The translations under genes and the position numbers were made by a program. DNA of 64,000 nucleotides. Source: Dama dama. Its lineage: Eukaryota > Chordata > Mammalia > Artiodactyla > Cervidae. Each line of letters starts with the position of its first letter. Within the stretch, counting starts at the first letter, position 1. This document shows, piece after piece, positions 42,867 through 55,317 of the stretch. The notes under the pieces were generated by a model. The model was given only the letters and a program-made list of their open reading frames with translations, was not told the origin of the DNA and made no database searches. The stretch spans positions 54,863,981 to 54,927,980 of the forward strand of contig NC_083693.1 in the NCBI RefSeq assembly GCF_033118175.1, given 5' to 3'.

Positions 42867-44398
42867 TTTCACCAAATGGCTTTTCTCAGTTTTCAAAGTC
42901 TTAGGAGACTCAGCCTTTTCAGATTAACCTAAAATATTCTGGCTTTTGCTATAGATTTTACTGATTTATTTGCCTTATATAATCTTTACCTTATTTTTGT
43001 AGCCTTTAAAATTATGATATTTCTCTGTGCTTTAATAGAACTGCAAAAAGTGTGTTTTTCCATCTGTTTCTTAGGCAGATGCACCCTGAGGCATTTATGC
43101 TTTTTTCCTTTGTGAAAACCACATGCATATGTCATAGATTGTTTTAATGTATAATTCAGAAATCTGAAGATGCATATGAAACAAATAAGTAGCTCTATTT
43201 CTTATCTTAATTAATGCTCTTTGATGGTAATTTAATACAAAGGTTAAAAATACAAAGCAGCTAATATGGCCTAACTTTGATCCTGATTATGAATTTGGAA
43301 TTCATTCTGGCAGACAGGAGCCGTTGTTTGGAGGAAGAGTTCAGGGCATACCGTGATGCCATTTACTACCATGACTTCATGATGGAGCAGAGTTGGTCAT
43401 TAGGAGTAGTTCAGATTACCTGGACTTTCACAGAAGCACAGTGCTCCACATGTAGTTTGTGTGCAATAAACAAAATTTTTTTGTTTTCTTCTTCTTTTTG
43501 GGTATGAGCGTGCATCTCAGAATTCTAACCTTCAAAATGTGGAAGTTTCCAGTACGAAGGTCTTAACTTATTATCTTGTATCTTACCGGGGGGTTGTTTT
43601 TAAATGAGATTTATGACAAGTGCTCTCATTTCCCTACATCCTGGCTCCTCATTTTTGGTTTTCTTTAGTCTGCCTGCCCCTTGTGTTTAACTTCCTTGTC
43701 CCAACTCTAAGGTAAGGCCCTTCCCCCTTCTGTACATCCCTCCACAATTTTAGCAAGTCTTTAAAAATAGAAATTCTCAGATATACCTCTAATAGTGTCT
43801 ACTCTGAGATGTTTTTCTCAGATTGTTGGATTTATGACATGATCACAACTTCTACCTCTGAGAGTGATTTATTTTATAGTTCTAGGCCCCAGGGAATTAA
43901 GCTGAAAACTAACACATACATCACAGAAAAGAGAGACTATTTTGCTTTGTTTGAAGTGGTTGGAAAGAACAGTATATGATAAGACTGGCAAGTGAGGCTG
44001 GATTACATTTGAGTTTGGAAAGTGGAGAGTTGCTGAATGTGATTGTGCAGGAGAGCTGCCATCCTAAGATGAGGGAATTGATTCTTCCAGTAGATTACTT
44101 GAAACATACAAATTCCTAATAAAATTATTGTCTGATTGGGTGGATTAGAATGGGAGTATGGAGGGCAGAACAATGATGAAGGCAATTATGACAGTCTGGG
44201 TGAAGATAATGATGCCAGAATATGAGTGGAGGTTAAAAGAAGTGTCATAAAAGAGGTGAGCTTGTTGGGTGATCCTTTTTCTCTTTAAATCAAACTGGTT
44301 TTTTAAATGATACATTTAACACAATCCCCTCTTGATCCTCATCAACCCAGAAAGCAATAACAGTAAGTCCTAGATTCAGTATTGCCCAAGTCTGCATG
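42867..44398. other. SLC25A21: Unique intronic DNA upstream of the SLC25A21 exon
   Basis: No named repeat in about 1.5 kb. The plus-strand frame of 76 codons at 43277-43507 has no familiar motif and no splice context that I trust. Confidence 0.5.
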
Positions 44399-44658
44399 TA
44401 TGTGTGATTGGTCACTCAGCTGTGTCCAGCTCTTTCTGACCCCATAGATTTGTACGTGCTCAGTCACTCAGTTGTGTCTGACTGTTTCTGGCCCCACTGT
44501 AGCCTACCAGGCTCCTCTGTCCACGGAATTTCCCAGGCAACAATACTGAGCAGGTTTCCAATTTCCTTCTCCAGGGGATCTTCCCAACCCAGGGATCGAA
44601 CCCATGCCTCCTGCATTGGCAGGTAAATTCTTTATCACTGAGCCACCTGGGAAGCCCT
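44399..44658 (-). mobile_element. Bov-tA SINE (antisense) with duplicated tail half
   Basis: The tail motif appears twice in tandem: GTCACTCAGCTGTGTCCAGC then AGTCACTCAGTTGTGTCTGA. The body (GTCCACGGAATTTCCCAGGC) and head (GGGATCGAACCCATGCCTCC, TTTATCACTGAGCCACC) follow. Either an internal duplication or one copy joined to a second tail. Confidence 0.88.
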
Positions 44659-45594
44659 GAAGTTCATTAACCTCTGTCAAATTCCTTTCTAGATGCTTTT
44701 CTCCCAAATTACCAAGTTTTTTTTTTTTTTTTAATATTTGCCATATGAAATAAGATGCTGTGGATTTTATAAAAACCCAGGGAATTATCCTCACTCTTGA
44801 GAAGCACAATAAATAAATGAGAAAAAAAAACAACTGATAATATAAGGAAAACTATCCAAAATGTCAAGTAGCATCAGCATAAGTTGCCCATGTGTTCATC
44901 AGAGGGAGCAATTACTGCTTTCTGCAGAGAGTCAGGAAGGATCTGAGTAAGCAGAAGGGATTGAAGCTGCTCTTATAGGATTCAGAGAGGCAAAAAGAGT
45001 AAGAAAGAGGAAGCATTCCAGTGGGGAAATGAGAGAGGAAAAGATGTCCTCTTAAGAGATGTGAAGGAAAAGATCTCCTACTACGACAACGTCCTCCATT
45101 TCCTGTAGGATAGATGTTTCAGCACCCTGCTGGTGGCATTCAGCTGCCCAGGGTGGGTGGAGACCCGAGCAGGTTAGAGGATGGTGTTTATGAGATCAAG
45201 TCAGCAACCAATATAGAGCATCTGGCTTTTTCCTGCTCCTCAGCATTTCAGCTAACTCTGTGGCCATCTCACAGTCATGTGATCAGTCCTAGAAGGAACT
45301 GTGAGTCAGCAGAAGGACCAAAGTAATCCTTTGAATCCTAATGGCAAGAAAATCGACCTTGGCTCCTCTCTTACTGATGGGGTTAGAGAGATCAGCTTTG
45401 TCTATGATGTCTGCGTGTTCCAGTAATCCCAAGGTCTGTCCTTTCTTAGCTTATGCAAAAATAAAACACAGAGTACAATTATTTCTTAAATAACTAGTTA
45501 TCTAACTTGGCTATTGAAAGTTTAGTATTTCACTCACTGGTTGCGATTTCTTTCTTTTTTCAGTATCCAAACAGATATTTCCAATACACTATTC
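44659..45594. other. Unique intronic DNA, no gene seen
   Basis: Poly(T) run near 44715-44733. Purine-rich around 44930-45070. No named repeat and no exon. Confidence 0.5.
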
Positions 45595-45790
45595 CCGGTT
45601 AATGAATTCCTGAATACTTACTACTAGGTACTCCACTATTTGGGGCATTCTGAAGGAAATTAGACATAATCCTGCCCTTTAGAAGCTTATAGTTAAGTGA
45701 AGGAGATATACAAATAGATGATTACCATATGCAAGGAATAATGTTTAGGAATATATTTTGGAGTATCACATGTCAGCCAATGAGTTTTAC
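45595..45790 (-). mobile_element. L2 LINE 3' fragment (antisense)
   Basis: CTGAATACTTACTACTAGGT, ACATAATCCTGCCCTTTAGA, AGCTTATAGTTAAGTGAAGG and GATATACAAATAGATGATTA fit the antisense L2 end, including GAGCTTACAGTCTAGTGG-like sequence. Confidence 0.55.
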
Positions 45791-45940
45791 TAGTGCTGAA
45801 TAAACACTAGTATTACTCTTAGGGGAGATGATCTCCCATCTGTGGCCAACTTAAAATATTATAGTACTACACAGAAACATTGGAGGGAAGAAAGAAAATG
45901 AGAAGTATATATTCGGGCTAAATATATGTGATTAAACTTT

Positions 45941-46136
45941 GTGTGTATGTGTGTCTTAGTCACTCAGTCGTGTCTGACTCTTTGCAACCCCACAGACTGT
46001 AGCCTGGATTCTCCAGGCAAGAATACTGGAGTAGACTGCCATTCCCTTCTCCAGAGGATCTTCCTGACCTAGCGATCGAACCCTGGTCTCCTGCATTGCA
46101 GGCAGATTCTTTACTGATTGAGCTACAGGGAAGTCC
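45941..46136 (-). mobile_element. Bov-tA SINE (antisense) with 14-bp target duplication
   Basis: CACTCAGTCGTGTCTGACTC, GATTCTCCAGGCAAGAATAC, GCGATCGAACCCTGGTCTCC and TTTACTGATTGAGCTACAGG. Flanks TGTGATTAAACTTT (45927-45940) and TGTGACTAAACTTT (46137-46150) differ at one base. The CCAGGCTCC segment after GTAGCC is deleted. Confidence 0.94.
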
Positions 46137-46150
46137 TGTGACTAAACTTT

Positions 46151-47976
46151 ACCCTCCCACTTCAAAACTGGCAACAAGGACAGTTGGTGGAATCTTTGAG
46201 GAGTGTTCCATTTAGAAGCTATCTGTCTGATGAGTGATGCTGTGATCATTATAAACAGGAGTGGCAACATCAAAACAGTATCGCATGAGGAGGAGAGTCC
46301 ACAGGCTATGTTGTAGAGTAGTGCAAAAGGATGGGCAGACATGGTAAATACTAAGTCCTCCATCAAACCTCCCACCATTCCTTACTCTCCTGAAGCAGCT
46401 GGAGGTCTCATTAAGCAGGCTAGGGCAAGTACAACTGTCCCTTCTACTGCACATCTCACATATTGGCATGTCTACTCTCTGCAGAGAAGGTCCATGCTGC
46501 ATTTAGTTCCACTACACATGACTTATTCTGATCACAGAGTTATCAGTTCTTCTAAGGAATCTGTTTCAAGTCGATATAATTACAGTGCATTTTGGCCAAT
46601 CATGTAAAATAGCAATTTCCTTCTTCCTTTCCATTACATTTCAGCAACTTAAAAGGTTTCTCTCTTGGATTGAGGCTTTACATCAGCATTTCCCAAGCTG
46701 CATTCTGTGCTAACAAATTCTCTCTATGCTCGGGGAGACAATTTTCCAGTTACGTAATACAGCTCTTTGTAAAATTACAAAGGCAAAGCCACACTACTCC
46801 TGACTGTGTTTAGAAGAAAAGATTGGACTTTCCCACTGTCCTAATAAAAGCAGCTCAGACACATCTGGAATCGCCATCTGAGTAACGTCTTTTTATTAGA
46901 ATGAAAACTTGCTGCCAAGTGGGCAAATTGGACAATGGAGTAATACTTAAGAAATATTCAGAGCCTAATATCAGGTCAGAATGAAACACAGGGAAAGGAG
47001 TGTGGCTCAGACCTTGTGCCCCATTGCCCAGGAGTCAGCGGTCTCGCGCGCTGTGGGGCCAGGGAGCCTGGTATTGCACTCTCTTCAAGTTGGGAGGAAA
47101 CAGCCCTACCATCTCCTGCACCGTATATGTTAGTATGAAGCAAGTTACTGTTGTAGTTTCCACAGGGCAAGGAAGAGCTGCTCCGTGTTCATAAGCAAAT
47201 GTATAAGCACATTTTTAAAAGCCAAAGAATGTTCTTACTCACTAAAGTATTTTTCTTTAAACTGGTCAAAAACGATTACTGTAGTATTTTCCCTAACTTA
47301 CTGGTGGACTTAGTCAGTGATACCAAAGTCTGTTGCTGATTCTTTGCACGGTTAGAAATGCTGCTTTAAGCATTCAGCTTGTCTGAGCACTTGCTAAGAT
47401 ACCACAAAAGAGATAGTCTTGCCTTAAAAGCTGTAGAATGAATTCTTTGAAAATTCCTAAATCTCAAACTTATACAATGCCTTTATTTCCAAAGTAAATT
47501 TTATATCTATCAACTTCATCTACTGTTGGTTGACAGTGTCTATACTGGGAAGTGGAGGCTTCAGGGCACACACACACATGCACAAATATATATATATAAT
47601 GTGTTTATACATGTATATGTGATCTACATACTTATATGAATGGTGGCAATTGAGTTGCAAAAAGTCAGATTAGGATAGGTGATAAGACTTGTTCTGAAGC
47701 TTTGCATAGCACATAATTTACAATTAGTTAGATTGTATGATTATTTGTGGTGCTTTAGGGCTGGGAAATGAAGAGTATTTGGAAGTCAGGCAAAAGCCAT
47801 CCTAACTCATCTCTTCTGCACTGCCACCAATCCTAAGCAAAGCAGTGAGACAGGTGGGTTTTATTTTTAGCGTCATCTCCAGATCCTTTTCTAGTCCAGG
47901 AATAACCTAATGCTCTCTCCCACCTTGCTCTCAGAAGAGCATTCACACCAATTATTTATCCCTATTGTGTCTTTTT
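46151..47976. other. Unique intronic DNA with a CA/TA microsatellite
   Basis: No named repeat in about 1.8 kb. A GC-richer patch with several CpGs at 47035-47060 (GGTCTCGCGCGCTG) stands out. A mixed (CA)n(TA)n tract lies at 47565-47600. Frames up to 96 codons on both strands at 46142-46607 show no motif. Confidence 0.5.
47565..47600. repeat. (CA)n-(TA)n compound microsatellite
   Basis: CACACACACACATGCACA followed by AAATATATATATATAA. Short compound dinucleotide tract, probably variable. Confidence 0.85.
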
Positions 47977-48200
47977 GGGCTTCCCAGGTGGCTCAGTGGG
48001 TAAAGACTCCACCTGCAATGCAGGAGATGCAAGAGATGCAGGTTCAATCCCTGGGTCAGGAAGATCCCATGGAGGAGGATATGGCAACCCACTCCAATAT
48101 TCTTGCCAAGAATACCCCACGGACAGAGGAGCTTAGTGGGCTACAGTCCATGGGGTCTTAAAGAGTCAGACACAACCAAAGGACTGAGCATGCACACATT
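47977..48200 (+). mobile_element. Bov-tA SINE (sense)
   Basis: GGGCTTCCCAGGTGGCTCAG, AATGCAGGAGATGC with an adjacent repeated AGAGATGC word, GGCAACCCACTCCAATATTC and GGGCTACAGTCCATGGGG. The tail ends GAGCATGCACAC. Full length. Confidence 0.92.
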
Positions 48201-48429
48201 GTTGTTTTTAATTTGATATGCTCTCTTTCAGAACTTGTCCCCTGTTATAGACGATTTCAGCTCTCAAGGAAGAGGCAGGAAGGTTTGGTTTTGTTTAGGA
48301 TGGGGATGCATGGGTACCTTTACCACCAGAGACAGCCCCAGTGGTTCTTTTCTCCCTGAGTGGACTTTTATGCTATCATCATGCACTGCTCCATAAAAAC
48401 TACACCCTTGTGTTAAAGAAGGTGAGGTA

Positions 48430-48600
48430 CTTGGGAAACTGAGACACTGACTAGGAAACACTAGTTTCGCTTCCAGTGCTGCCGCCAATAAACAGTGTAA
48501 ACTGGTGAGAACTGTAATTGAATCCCTCCTTGCCTTTCTCCTCAGTGGTAAAATGGCACCACAGACACTAGAGGACATTTGACTTTGAAGGGACAGTGAC
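48430..48600 (+). mobile_element. Possible MIR (sense), weak
   Basis: CCTTTCTCCTCAGTGGTAAA with ATGGCACC, and an upstream TTCCAGTGCTGCCGCCAATA, loosely follow sense MIR (CTGCCACTTACTAG, TTTCCTCATCTGTAAAATGG). The 5' part is uncertain. Confidence 0.35.
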
Positions 48601-49639
48601 ATACTGACTTAACATTGGACTTTGTTAGCCATAAGAGATAAGAAACATTTCATTTTGCTTTGTAAAACCCCAAATTCCATATTTTATAAGGGTGAGAGAC
48701 TGCTAATAAAAATTGTACACTGACAATAAGGGGTGATGAGCCTAAGGAAACTCCCTGCAGAGATCCTTGTAAATGTGCTGTGAACAAAGATTACTAGTAA
48801 TCACCAGAATGTTACACGTGCTCCTTAATAACACTTAAGAAACCCACTAATGAATCAGAGATTAACAGACTAAAGGTTTGCAATTACAGAACACATTAAA
48901 AGAATAACTGTAGGGAGATTAAATAAAGGTTCTAATTCACTGTAATTAGCCTATCTTACTGAAATAAGACGTTGTTCCTACAGAGTATGTTTGCTTGCTC
49001 ACTGGTTGGTTGAGCATGGCCAAATTACTGAACAGGCAAAGACACGTCTGAGACTTTGAAATTCAGGTGTGCATGCTTACCTTACAAACTTTGGAGAAAG
49101 GCCCTATAAAGCACATCTGTAGAGAAATTCCCACCAAGTATGTTGTTTCCCGTACTCTGAAAAATTACCTTACACTGAAGCTGCCCCAAGAGAAGAAATA
49201 CCCCTTCCCATGAAAGGCTAACCATTGAACTGAAGGGGGAAGGGGCCATTGCATTGGTCATCCCTGCAAAGGGACCACATCGGGTGGTGGAGAGTTAAGG
49301 CTGCTGATTTAGGAGATGAGTGTGTCAGTTTTCTTTACCAAGTGCTGAGGAGAAAGGTTTTCTTCTAACATTTCTCTATTGTCCATAGCCTTCTTATTCT
49401 AATTTTAAGTCCCTGGTGATGATGAATGGTAATTTTAAAAAAAATCTTAGCTATGGGTATTTTGTTTTACATCAGATTAAATATAACAAAAATCCACATA
49501 CTGTTGCCTTCGCCATGATGAACATAAGAGCCCTTTAATCATGTTGGAAGGGTGTGGTTTACAGTTCTAGACCCAGATTTTGGTCTCAACTTTTCCCAAG
49601 ACCTCGATCAGCACAAGAGGCAAGGTTAAGAGTTTGGAA
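48601..49639. other. Unique intronic DNA, repeat-poor
   Basis: No named repeat and no gene. The sequence near 48860-48970 is dense in TAATTAG/TAATG-type words, including CACTGTAATTAGCC, which could be homeodomain sites. Confidence 0.45.
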
Positions 49640-49785
49640 GACCCAACAGTGAACAAACCACAGGTCCTGCTTTCAGGAATGGAATAAACGTGGGCTGGGG
49701 GGCAGGTACAGGGAGATGGAGTAATTAGTTATAAAATAAGAATAAGGCAGGACACAATATTTAATAGAGATTCTAGGAATTTAGT
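49640..49785 (-). mobile_element. Possible L2 fragment (antisense), weak
   Basis: CCCAACAGTGAACAAACCAC, AGGTCCTGCTTTCAGGAATG and GGACACAATATTTAATAG resemble antisense L2 (ACAGCAGTGAACAAAACAGA, GGTCCCTGCCCTCATGGAG). Confidence 0.4.
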
Positions 49786-52700
49786 TCATCTGCAGTTTAA
49801 GCATTGCCTTTGTTTGCTGGGTTCACAATCTAGTCACAGTCTAGGCCTGGCATGAATTAACACCCTAAAATAATGCTAACAAATCCACAGGGTCATGCGT
49901 TTGGCTCTGCCTCAGCAGTGATCACTGACTGAAGTTCAAAAGCTGTACTCACATATTTGGCTGCTCATCAAATTATCCTGACAGTGCATGGGGGGAAAAG
50001 ATACTTCTCCTGATGGTTGCTCAGTTATCTAAGAGAGAGTCTCTTTATATGAGAAGTACTTCTCTGGTAAAATTTAATTTTTCTCTGGTAAAAATTAAGA
50101 CGTCCTTTGTCTGTTTAAAGTCTGAATGTCTTTACTAGGAGTACATGGGTTGGGCTATGCTTTGGCTTACTGTTTATGATATTGTAAAGAAGACCAATAA
50201 ATTTCTCTGTGTTATTATAAAACAGTTTATAATTTTGAAGAAACACGTAACCTGGAGTGCTCAGTCAACCTAGATAATTACTACAGATAAGGTAATAACA
50301 TCTTGGCAAGGCCACAAAAGCGAGGGAAATCTTCTATGCCATGTAATTTTGAACACGTTTTTGAACAGAGCCTCAAAAATATTATCTCTCTGAAATATCA
50401 GATCAACCCAGATAACCTGATTATACTTTCGGTGATTTCCTGTGATCCAAGACACCTCTAATTGCAGTCTCCTTTCACAAGCCAGGGAGATTTAAAACCT
50501 GATATCCTGTGACTGTACATTGTACAATTCACACTTCGACAGTACACTTAGATATCCAGTAAATGGCTCATCGTTTTGTTAACCACAAATTTTGTTACAA
50601 TAAATATTTACCTATGTGTCCTGATTAATGTGATGAAATAGATCTAGTTTCATATATCTTACACAATTATAAGGTAGTATTTAGGACCTGGGTAAAATTT
50701 GACATTGTAAAATGAATCGTGATAAGAGAGTTTATTCTACTGTCTGGCACAAGTTCTTCCAGTTGTTTATATTACTTAAGGGATAATAACTATGTACGCT
50801 GACAATATAATTCTACAATTTATTTTAATGAAAATATGCTAGTTAACAAGTCAGAGACAAATGATCATTAGAGATTACAACCTAAATCTAATAATGTTAA
50901 ACCACAAGCAGTAAAACAGGCTAATTGACAGAGCTATATGATTTAAATGCTCCAAGCATAAACTGGTCTCAATTAAACAAAAGCTTGACTAGCGTGTCTT
51001 TCAGTCCTTTCACTTTGTAAATTACCAGTCACATTATAAAACTATGCTTAATATCAGATTATAGTGCTACCACTCTTTGAAAAGACATATATGTGTAGGT
51101 ATCATATCTATATTGAATTAAAATTCACTCTTAATGCCAACAAATGACCTCACACCTGGACACACCTACCTATATTTCCCAAGTATATTAACCTGGGCTG
51201 GTCATTTACAGTGGCTGACTAGCATGAAACCAAATTGTACTTGGGAAATAAGTGGGATGGATTACAGATTGGAAATAAAACCCATTACCAAGGTGATGAA
51301 CATAGAGAGGGCGACATCAAATTCAGCAATCAAATATTAAAATAACCACAGTCATGATAAGTATCACAGTTTCTCCATAGTCCCAAAATAATTGCAGTTT
51401 TTCAAAATTTGAACCCCCCCAAAAAAAAAGTTAGCTATGTTCTTTCTCTCTCTGGGCCTCCCCTTTCCACCCCTCCCAACTTGGGTTCACAACTTTCCTT
51501 GATGTTCACCAATAGCACCTACCACCTCATGACAGCAGACAACACATCATTCTTAGCTCAGCATTCTTGAACCTTGGCTCATTGCTCTGGATAGTACTGA
51601 AATTCTTGGGTTTCTAGCCTTCATAAAAGATTTCCGGAACAGGGAATTAAAAAACAGTCAAATCTACCAGAATCTTTTTGCTGGCCCTGGGAACAAAGCC
51701 ACTTGACAGAAATTAATTATGCATTAAGGACCATAAGCCTGGGTCCCAGTGAGGGGGAATGTCAGAGAAGATGTCCCTAGAGACCTAATATATACAATCC
51801 ATGTTATTTTAACTTATCAAATGTGCCTATTTTATAGTTTACTTAGTATTGATAAGAAAGGCTGCTTTTGAATAATGTCAAAGAAAGAAAGATGAAAAGT
51901 GTGGGTGGTTTCTTTGTATTCATAAGCATAAATGCTTATGCTAGAAAGAAATTTGAAGAATGGAGATAATAAACTTGGCTATTAACGAAGAAAACATGCA
52001 TATGCTTATCAAAGTTGAGGAAAATTTCAAGGGAAGTTTATATTTTTATACCAAGATTGACCTCATATGTTACCAAGATATGGGTGAGTTATTGGTTCCA
52101 AATGAGGACAGTTTTCAAAAGCATTTCATAGGTGGGCAGGACCTGAAAATGACCCCAAAATAGTAATAATCCTTCTTACTTTTAACTATGATTGCATTTT
52201 TACATTTTTCCTCTCATCTCAGAGTGGCCCTTAGTTTCATAGTTCCTTCTATTAATAGGGTTAAAAATCACTTAAAAAAAAAGAAAAGTATCAGCCTAGA
52301 GCTACAAAGGCATAAGACTGAAGGGAGTAGGCTTCCCTGGAGTCTCTCAGTTGTACTAGAAATTTGTCTAACTCAGTGAAAGATCAGTAAAAATCACTAT
52401 TCTGAACCCAGGCTTTTTCATTTGTTAAAAAGGGAATAATGTTACGTGCACATCACCAAATGAAAGGCAACTATGTCCACTTAATTTGATCTCTCCTTGT
52501 CAGGGGTATACACTATGGCTGGAGAGAAATCTCTGCCTGGGGAAAGTGGGCAGGACATCTTTGGTAGAAGAATTTCAATTCTATTTGAAGAGCAAAGACA
52601 TCAAGTGATTCCTTTCAGGCCTCTCATTGTAGACAACTGGACTGATACATTCTGGATCAAAAAAAAAAAAAACACTTTCTATGTTTATCTAGCATCTATT

Positions 52701-53589
52701 CTGTGGGATTTACTTCCAAGTGTTTCAAGTGCCCAATGTGTGCCTTGAAAATATTGTCAAGACCACTGTCTACTAACTCTGTAAATTCTTTTGCTCACTT
52801 TCTCCTTCTCTCAACTAATAACTTTTAAGGATGAATACTCCATTATGTTAATGAGCCCATGGTCGAGAGTGCCCTTGTGGAAGGATGTGGTTTCATTATT
52901 ATCATCAAATAACATGCTAAAAATAATTAATAATCACTTAGAATGCTAGCAACAGAAAAGATGTGAATTATTTCCACCCAGGAGAAGGCCTAACTTGTTC
53001 AAAGAACTTGTACAGAAATCTGTGTTTCACTAATTAACCAAATGTTTAATAAAATACAACTAATGCTTTTGGTTGAATTATAGATGGGCACTTTGGCAGG
53101 TAACAAAGCACTTCAAGACAGTGCAAGTCATTTAATTTTATAAAATGCTGATCTAATTTCAACTAAGCAGCTTCTAAATAAAGCTAACTTCACCTTTTAA
53201 AGCAATTAGTTTTTTAAACAATAACTCTCTGTTCTACAATTTAAGATCCAGATAACCAGATATTTTGGTTAATCTAGACTCCCTAAAATCTTAAAGACTA
53301 AACATAAGACATTCACATAAAATGATACCCACGTGTGAAACCTATAGTAAATATGTGAGTTTAAAACCCCTCCTTCAGAATTTTGCTAGGGTGCATTTTG
53401 GTTGTCTCTAGTGAAACTCCACTTACTCTCTTTCATTTAATCATCATGAATTTAACGATCATGAATTCTAAAGTGTGAAAAATAGACTTAAACATTTGGA
53501 GCTTTAGTCCCTCCCATCACAACTGATATCTTAAAACTGAATATAAAAGAACAAAAGTGTTCTTTTATACAGTGAAATTTACAGAGAAT
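49786..53589. other. SLC25A21: Repeat-poor intronic block
   Basis: About 3.8 kb with no transposon I can name and no gene-like frame. AT-rich, with clusters of homeodomain-type words near 50870-51010 and 52850-53200. Contains a local tandem duplication of TTCTCTGGTAAAA at about 50060-50095 and a short C/A run near 51413-51430. Confidence 0.5.
50870..51010. promoter_or_regulatory. Candidate conserved regulatory block (homeodomain/TALE-like words)
   Basis: CAGGCTAATTGACAGAGC joins a homeodomain core (TAATTG) to a MEIS/TGIF-type TGACAG. It is followed by TGATTTAAATGC (octamer-like) and TCTCAATTAAACAAAAGC. The density of such words in a repeat-free block suggests a regulatory element. This is inference from motif appearance only. 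Confidence 0.25.
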
Positions 53590-53735
53590 TTAAGCCAACT
53601 GGCACTTATGGAATGCCTATTCTATATGGGGCACTTGGGTGTGAGACTCTGCTTAACTTAGACACTGACCTTCTTACAGATGTTTGCATTCTAAAAGGAG
53701 ACAAACATGAAGCATTAAAACATTAATAACAGGCA
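53590..53735 (-). mobile_element. L2 LINE 3' fragment (antisense)
   Basis: ACTTATGGAATGCCTATTCT, ATATGGGGCACTTGGGTGTG, TTTGCATTCTAAAAGGAGAC and AAACATGAAGCATTAAAAC follow the antisense L2 order in degraded form. Confidence 0.45.
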
Positions 53736-54860
53736 AGGATTCCCAGATTTGTTGTGTTCTTGCTTGCTCCCTTGAACAGTACACCGGGAACCCCTCCCCA
53801 CACACATCATTTTTGTAGTGCCTGGGGTTGGAAGGGACCTTCTAAATAGGAACCACCCTCCCATCCTGTTGCACAGTGATCTGATCAAGCTTTGCAAAGT
53901 GTTGACTAGTCCTTGCACTAATGGCCCCATAATGCTTTTCTAGTTCTTGGTTTTCCTGACATGGTTTTGTTCACTCCCTTCTTGCTAGGCCATGAGCCTA
54001 TCTTTTCTTGCCCATTGGTGTGTCTGCCCCTAAACACTCTCCTTGCTTCCCTCTCCTCCCACTTTTCTCTCCTGCATTCCTCCCATGACCTTTAATTCAT
54101 CACTTACACCCAGCAGTGAACCGAGGACCAGATAAACCAGCTGGGTCATGCCTCTCAGTGGGGGCTGGAGGGGCCATACTATGAGTCAGGCCCACGGACA
54201 TCAGTACCTTCTCTGTAAAACATACAAGCTGGCTGTCCAGTGACCATTCCCACATCTGCGTCTCAGTTCTGTGTCAGAACTGAGGTTCTGAGATAAGTGG
54301 CCTCTGGCTGAGTTTGAACTCTCCTTGAGAATGAGCTGTGCTGAGAAGGGGAAGGGACAGCCAGCCTCTGATTTCCTCTGGTGTCTCTCCCCTGATGCTG
54401 GGTCACGCTGAGGGAGAGCCCCCCAGGCAGGTATAGTCTCTCCTCCTGGTGGAAGGATGGCCCTGCTGCCATGTGCCTATTTCTTTGGGATTCCTCCACT
54501 CTGAGGACTTCATAAAGAGTTCTATGGCTCCTAGAAGCCAAATAAGGATTAATTTATAACACAATGAGGACACAGAGCCCAGCTGACCTCAGCCACAACG
54601 ATTCCTTCTGCATTCTGCTTCTCTATTTGTTTGGTGGATTTCATTTGTTTGTTTCTTGAAATAAAATGCCCCCTCTAGCTTTTTTGTATGTTTGTTTTCC
54701 ATTTCTGCATTATGGACTAGTAGTGTCTGTTATTTAGATTCTCATAGATGCATGTTTAGCCTGAAAACGTCTTTTTAAAAATATATTTATTTTCAGAAAT
54801 CTGGCCAAATCCCTGTGGCTTTCTCTTGGCTCCACTGGTACTGCACTAGGGGAGGTACTT
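53736..54860. other. Unique intronic DNA, no gene seen
   Basis: GC-richer around 54080-54500. A minus-strand frame of 92 codons at 54263-54541 has no motif. No named repeat. Confidence 0.5.
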
Positions 54861-54961
54861 GAAAGAGTAAAGGAAGGAAGAAAGGAGGAAGGGGACAGAA
54901 AGAGAGAAAGAAAGAAATAGAGGGAGGGAGGAAGGAAGGAAAAAAGAAAGAAAGGGAAAGA
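54861..54961. repeat. (GGAA/GAAA)n purine tract
   Basis: About 100 bases almost wholly A and G on the plus strand, built from GGAAG, GAAAG and AGGG units. One strand is pure pyrimidine for long runs. The serine- and phenylalanine-rich minus-strand frame of 97 codons here is a by-product. Confidence 0.9.
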
Positions 54962-55292
54962 AACACTGTAAAATACTGTACTTTCCAGTACGAATATTTC
55001 TAATACTTCTGGAACTGCTAAGCCCACTCTTACTCATTTGTGTTAGGTCAGATTCTGGCAAAAATCACAGGACAGCTGCAAGTCCATACTTTGAAATGTG
55101 TATTAAAAGAAATCTTGATATAATTTATAGAAGAGATGGAAGGTAGTCTCTATTTTTTTTCATTCCCTTGAATGCAGACAACTTTTTTGAATAAAAGAAG
55201 TAGAGAAATGAGCATTTTCAATGGTGAAGTCAGTATATTCACAACTTTAAATATATAATGCCAAGAGAACTTTCTGCAAAGAAGATTGGTTC

Positions 55293-55312
55293 ATATATAT
55301 ATATATATATAT
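55293..55312. repeat. (TA)n short microsatellite
   Basis: About ten TA units directly before the antisense Bov-tA; may have grown from the AT-rich target site. Confidence 0.8.
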
Positions 55313-55317
55313 GTATG

